Of a DNA stretch of 9,340 nt, positions 7,478 through 9,340 are shown piece after piece (position 1 is the stretch's first letter; every line of letters starts with the position of its first letter). Source of the DNA: Helicobacteraceae bacterium (GTDB lineage Bacteria; Campylobacterota; Campylobacteria; Campylobacterales; Sulfurimonadaceae); contig WFMY01000146.1 in assembly GCA_015488855.1 (NCBI GenBank), positions 1 to 9,340 of the forward strand, read 5' to 3'. The position numbers were made by a program, and so were the translations under genes. The notes under the pieces were generated by a model. That model did not search any database and was not told the origin of the DNA. It worked only from the letters and a program-made list of their open reading frames with translations.

Positions 7478-7750
7478 TAACTAAAAAAAAGGAGATGGTA
7501 GAGGATGAACTCTTTAGTGTCTATCAGTTCCCCATCAAATTAGCTTATGCGATAATCATCCACAAATCCCAAGGGATGTCGATAGAAGATCTCATCATCC
7601 AAACCAATGAGATCTTCGCTCCAAGCCAATTTTATGTAGCCCTCTCAATGCTCTAAGCCAGAGAGACTTAACCTCATAGCCCCACAAAGACAGTGGCATA
7701 GCATACTGTATGTCGATGATAAGGCTTTGAGGTTTGTAAAAGATATTTAA
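7478..7750 (+). pseudogene. Truncated, frameshifted second copy of the PIF1-like helicase 3' end
   Basis: The stretch begins nine bases after the pump stop codon and matches helicase nucleotides 1365-1633. It encodes EMVEDELFSVYQF, an IHKSQGMS motif and FYVALS. A 2-base deletion relative to the upstream copy (at about 7646) then turns the SRCSKPERL region into SML and a stop at 7654-7656. If the two bases are restored, the frame runs on through NLIAP, QWHSI and VDDKAL to FVKDI and a TAA at 7748-7750. The whole N-terminal ATPase part is missing, so no helicase can be made. AAGGAG sits directly against an ATG at 7494 with no spacing, so that is not a start site. Differences from the upstream copy are mostly synonymous, so most divergence predates the inactivation. 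Confidence 0.88.
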
Positions 7751-7757
7751 TTTATTA

Positions 7758-7776
7758 TGATATACTTTGGATATAC
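7758..7776 (+). promoter_or_regulatory. mazEF promoter with helically phased direct repeats
   Basis: TGATATACT (7758-7766) is an extended -10 (TGN followed by TATACT). GATATAC occurs at 7759-7765 and again at 7770-7776, an 11-bp period that places both on one face of the helix and overlaps the -10. This is a plausible autoregulatory site for the MazE/MazF complex. The ribosome binding site AGGAG at 7780-7784 follows, six bases before the mazE ATG. No -35 is evident. Confidence 0.5.
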
Positions 7777-7790
7777 ATTAGGAGTTTATA

Positions 7791-8036
7791 ATGACAGCTA
7801 CCATATCAAAATGGGGTAATTCTCAAGGTTTACGGTTTCCAAAAGATATAATGAAAGATTTACACTTAGCAATAGGTGATAAAGTAAATATATTTATAAA
7901 AGATAACAAAGCGATTATAGAGCCAATAGAAAAAGAAAAAGTTAAATATGATTTAGAAGAGCTTGTATCTCAAATACCAAAATCTTATGAGGCAAAAGAG
8001 GAGATTACTTCTGTTGTTGGTTTAGAAGAATGGTAA
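7791..8036 (+). CDS. mazE: MazE-type antitoxin (AbrB-fold)
   Basis: This is an 81-residue antitoxin that should bind and neutralise the MazF toxin encoded next to it and repress their shared promoter. Residues 1-45 are the swapped-hairpin AbrB/MazE DNA-binding domain, with the signature ISKWGNSQGLRFPKDIMKDL, then GDKVNIFI and IIEPI. Residues 46-81 are an acidic tail of the kind that wraps around MazF (YDLEELVSQIP through VGLEEW). AGGAG six bases upstream supports the start. It overlaps the toxin gene by 7 bp, the usual antitoxin-first coupling. Residues 38-58 are also found, slightly diverged, at the end of the upstream helicase protein. Confidence 0.93.
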   Translation: MTATISKWGNSQGLRFPKDIMKDLHLAIGDKVNIFIKDNKAIIEPIEKEKVKYDLEELVSQIPKSYEAKEEITSVVGLEEW

Positions 8037-8365
8037 AAAAGTATATCCCTAAAAAAGGTGATTTGGTTATACTCTCTTTTGACCCCTCTGCTGGACATGA
8101 ACAACAAGGCAGAAGACCAGCACTTGTTGTATCAAATGAGATTTTTAACAAACATGTTGGATTAGCAATAGTTTGCCCAATAACAAATACAAATAGAGAC
8201 TTTCCATTCCATGTACAGGTAGATAGCAATAAGTTGACTGGTTTTATTATGACAGAACAAATAAAGTCTATAGACTATAACACTAGAAAAGTTAAGTTTG
8301 TTGAAAAAGTAAGTGATGAGGTTATGAGCAAAGTACTCGGGATAGTTGAGAGTGTTGTCTTTTAA
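8030..8365 (+). CDS. mazF: MazF/PemK-type endoribonuclease toxin
   Basis: This 111-residue toxin is expected to cleave mRNA at short sequences unless bound by MazE. From residue 5 to about 60 it aligns without gaps to E. coli MazF as I recall it: GDLVILSFDPSAGHEQQGRRPALVVS corresponds to the GDLIWVDFDP...GHRPAVVLS block. The catalytic-type Arg is R29 in GRRP and the Thr is T52 in CPITN. The C-terminal half has QIKSIDYNTR and VSDEVMSKVLGIVESVVF, the usual MazF ending. Length is normal and no key residue is missing, so it looks active. It starts inside the last codons of mazE (7-bp overlap), so translation is coupled to the antitoxin. There is no strong terminator directly after it. Confidence 0.93.
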   Translation: MVKKYIPKKGDLVILSFDPSAGHEQQGRRPALVVSNEIFNKHVGLAIVCPITNTNRDFPFHVQVDSNKLTGFIMTEQIKSIDYNTRKVKFVEKVSDEVMSKVLGIVESVVF

Positions 8366-8618
8366 AAAATAAAGTTTATTGAGCCACTTGCAAATTTAAA
8401 CTTACGCAAGTAACTAATTTTTCCTCATAGTGATTTTTCAGATTAAAAAAATTTGGACGAGGTATATTTGTAATATTTTATCCCAATTTCACTAAATTTC
8501 TATAAAATCCTCTTTATCTTTTATCAAGTTACAAGTTTTAAACTCTGATCTATACAGATAGATAAAATACCAGATGCAAGAACAGAAGCTACTTTAGTAG
8601 CCACATTTTTGATAGAGT
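8366..8618. other. Non-coding or degenerate stretch after mazF
   Basis: No ORF with a start, ribosome binding site and reasonable length is seen on either strand. A short open frame at 8549-8626 reads KIPDARTEATLVATFLIELV and a stop, which looks protein-like, but it has no start and only 25 codons, so it may be a gene scrap. A small hairpin (GCTACT 8588-8593 with AGTAGC 8596-8601) is followed by five T at 8606-8610. It could be a terminator for whatever once lay upstream. Confidence 0.4.
8386..8422 (+). terminator. Weak candidate terminator after mazF
   Basis: ACTTGC at 8386-8391 pairs with GCAAGT at 8406-8411 around a 14-nt AT-rich loop. Six bases later comes a run of five T (8418-8422). 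The stem is short, the loop large and the T-run offset, so efficiency would be low. It is the best candidate within 60 bp of the mazF stop. Confidence 0.3.
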
Positions 8619-8627
8619 TGGTATAAT
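8619..8627 (+). promoter_or_regulatory. Perfect extended -10 promoter element in a gene-poor region
   Basis: TG at 8619-8620, one base, then TATAAT at 8622-8627. This is the strongest -10 in the right third of the window. Transcription would begin near 8634 and enters a stretch that contains no protein gene but has nested stems and a terminator. Confidence 0.5.
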
Positions 8628-8633
8628 TTTAGA

Positions 8634-8711
8634 CATAAGTTGAGTCTCTTTTCTGTTAAATTTTTGTAGTAAAAAATTATAACTTATCTGAAATTAGATT
8701 TCAACTTTTTT
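8634..8711 (+). ncRNA. Candidate small structured RNA (about 78 nt)
   Basis: The predicted start is set by the extended -10 at 8619-8627. ATAAGTT at 8635-8641 pairs perfectly with AACTTAT at 8681-8687, enclosing a second stem (AATTTTT 8659-8665 with AAAAATT 8672-8678, 6-nt loop). A third hairpin (TGAAAT 8689-8694, loop TAG, ATTTCA 8698-8703) is followed two bases later by six T at 8706-8711, the layout of an intrinsic terminator. Promoter, closed fold and terminator fit one short transcript. The stems are very AT-rich, so chance pairing is a real alternative, and no known RNA family is recognised. Confidence 0.35.
8689..8711 (+). terminator. Intrinsic terminator ending the candidate small RNA
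   Basis: A 6-bp stem (TGAAAT/ATTTCA) with a 3-nt loop is followed by CAA-C-like spacing and TTTTTT at 8706-8711. The stem is AT-rich but compact, and the T-run is well placed for the plus strand. Confidence 0.4.
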
Positions 8712-8723
8712 AACTCGCTTATA

Positions 8724-8789
8724 TTATAACTCGTTTTCGTGTTTTGCTAGGTACTCTGCCACACCCTTAACCCAACCAGCTGGACATGT
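8724..8789 (-). pseudogene. 3' remnant of an unrecognised minus-strand gene
   Basis: On the minus strand an open frame ends at TAA (8726-8724) and reads LTCPAGWVKGVAEYLAKH followed by ENEL. Composition and codon use look like genuine protein. Further upstream the frame turns into Asn/Lys-rich sequence and reaches a stop at 8858-8856, with no ATG or ribosome binding site. Most likely it is the last 20-odd codons of a gene whose body was lost, with the break near 8787-8800. The family is not recognised. Confidence 0.35.
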
Positions 8790-8792
8790 AAG

Positions 8793-8933
8793 ATGAGAGA
8801 AAAGTTTGCTCAAGTAAGTGCTATTGTGATTTTTATTGGAATTTTTATTGGAATACTATCTTTAGTTGAAAATCTTGCAAAAGAAGAGGTAAGTATCGCT
8901 TTTATAATTGCACTTGTTAGTGTTGGATTATAA
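8793..8933 (+). CDS. Small hydrophobic membrane protein, 46 residues, function unknown
   Basis: The frame runs from an ATG at 8793 to TAA at 8931-8933. After a charged start (MREKFAQ) there is one hydrophobic helix (VSAIVIFIGIFIGILSLV), a short polar turn (ENLAKEE) and a second hydrophobic stretch (VSIAFIIALVSVGL) ending at the stop. Two membrane segments in a hairpin are predicted. The ribosome binding site is weak (GGA at 8782-8784). The start lies directly beside the end of the minus-strand remnant, so this could also be the truncated N-terminus of a larger membrane protein. No family is recognised. Confidence 0.45.
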   Translation: MREKFAQVSAIVIFIGIFIGILSLVENLAKEEVSIAFIIALVSVGL

Positions 8934-9002
8934 ACTTTTCAGGAATGAAATTATAACAATAATATCTAATTACATCCAACTTAATAAACAAAGGAAAATA
9001 AA

Positions 9003-9152
9003 ATGCAAGATAGCAATAAAGAATTAATAGAAAAATTTGGGAAAGGTAGAGATGAAATCTTAAGAAGCTTTAAACCTCTTAAGTGTTTAAAGTATACAAA
9101 GAATTTGAACAAGCCAAGTCCTCAAACCAATAAAAAAGGAAAAAAATGCTAA
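9003..9152 (+). CDS. Small basic protein, 49 residues, function unknown
   Basis: ATG at 9003 is preceded by AAAGGA (8990-8995) with good spacing, so translation is plausible. The product starts MQDSNKELIEKFGKGRDEI, then becomes very Lys-rich and ends KKGKKC. It has no signal peptide or membrane segment. Its stop codon overlaps the ATG of the next ORF (ATGCTAA at 9146-9152), typical of coupled translation in an operon. The middle of the gene contains two mutually exclusive inverted repeats (9059-9092), and the change in composition there may mark an internal deletion. No homologue is recognised. Confidence 0.45.
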   Translation: MQDSNKELIEKFGKGRDEILRSFKPLKCLKYTKNLNKPSPQTNKKGKKC

Positions 9153-9262
9153 AACCCCTACTATTAACCCTACTCATAACCCTAAGCGCTAAGTCATTCT
9201 TTGGGTCTATAAATTTTATTGTGCCTCTTAGTTTTTTTATGGAGTTCTTTATACTCTAAAAG
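9146..9262 (+). pseudogene. Signal-peptide ORF apparently truncated by a junction
   Basis: The frame starts at ATG 9146, overlapping the previous stop by 7 bp, with AAAAAGGA at 9133-9140 as ribosome binding site. It encodes MLKPLLLTLLITLSAKSFFG, a convincing signal peptide, then 18 further residues and a stop. The part after about 9194 is antisense to a minus-strand coding region. The likely reading is that only the first 16-20 codons are original and the rest of an exported protein was lost when the minus-strand gene was joined here. A genuine 38-residue secreted peptide cannot be excluded. Confidence 0.4.
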
Positions 9263-9340
9263 TTGATTTTTGATGTTTTCAATGGTGATCTTGGGAGCAT
9301 ACTGCAAAAGGTCTAAAATCTCCCTTGCCTCTTTTGAGTA
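9194..9340 (-). CDS. C-terminal part of an unrecognised minus-strand protein (runs off right edge)
   Basis: An open frame enters at the right edge and ends at TGA (9196-9194), giving 48 residues. It begins YSKEAREILDLLQYAPKI, continues ITIENIKNQLLEYKELHKK and ends in a very basic RHNKIYRPKE tail. The sequence is helix-rich and Lys/Glu-rich with no membrane segment, and codon use is consistent with coding. A nucleic-acid-binding C-terminus is conceivable from the charge, but the family is not recognised. Its last 23 codons overlap the plus-strand signal-peptide ORF in the opposite sense, which supports a rearrangement junction near 9194. Confidence 0.6.
   Translation of the reverse strand, partial: YSKEAREILDLLQYAPKITIENIKNQLLEYKELHKKTKRHNKIYRPKE

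Noticed and set aside
7465..7656. Separate small protein from the helicase fragment
   Set aside because: The only near start with AAGGAG has no spacing to the ATG, and a TTG at 7465 has no ribosome binding site. The sequence is a frameshifted copy of the helicase end.
8588..8610. Hairpin GCTACT/AGTAGC with following T-run as the mazF terminator
   Set aside because: It is more than 220 bp beyond the mazF stop and its loop is only two bases in the full stem. It could terminate read-through but is not clearly tied to any gene.
8549..8626. Open frame ending in KIPDARTEATLVATFLIELV
   Set aside because: It looks protein-like but has only 25 codons, no start, and a stop immediately upstream. The neighbouring frame before it (to 8561) is not convincing as the other half of a frameshifted gene.
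1..9340. CRISPR array, tRNA or rRNA
   Set aside because: No regularly spaced repeats and no tRNA- or rRNA-like stretches were recognised on either strand.

Overview
The window is AT-rich and has short intergenic gaps, Lys/Ile-rich proteins, AAGGA-type ribosome binding sites and extended -10 promoters. With a response regulator carrying a DxPNGEVVDF-type receiver sequence and a CusA/CzcA efflux operon, this suggests a campylobacterotal (epsilonproteobacterial) genome of the Sulfurimonas/Arcobacter kind. The genus is a guess from family resemblance and was not searched.

Left part (1-1777): the N-terminal half of a response regulator runs off the left edge on the minus strand. A PIF1/RecD-like superfamily 1 helicase diverges from it. 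The two -10 boxes overlap in the 52-bp gap, and the helicase has no usable Shine-Dalgarno, so its mRNA may be leaderless. The helicase C-terminus is abnormal: after the last helicase residues it continues into 21 residues that match the middle of a MazE antitoxin encoded 6 kb downstream.

Middle (1794-7468): a one-directional cluster encodes a small secreted or membrane-anchored protein, a TolC-like outer membrane channel, a CusB-like periplasmic adaptor and a CusA/CzcA-like RND pump. The last three are translationally coupled or nearly so and should form a tripartite heavy-metal exporter. No regulator of it lies in the window.

Right part (7478-8365): right after the pump stop codon comes a broken second copy of the helicase 3' end. 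It is about 85% identical to the first copy by hand count and has a 2-base deletion. An intact MazE/MazF-type toxin-antitoxin pair follows. The efflux cluster therefore sits between two diverged copies of one helicase-mazEF locus. The upstream copy appears to have lost most of mazE by recombination across a short shared sequence.

Far right (8366-9340): this stretch has low coding density. It holds a possible small RNA gene (extended -10 promoter, nested stems, terminator hairpin with U-tract), a minus-strand gene remnant, a 46-residue membrane ORF, two small overlapping ORFs (the second looks like a signal peptide cut off by a junction), and the C-terminus of an unrecognised minus-strand gene running off the edge. 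It reads like an accessory region with several rearrangement scars.
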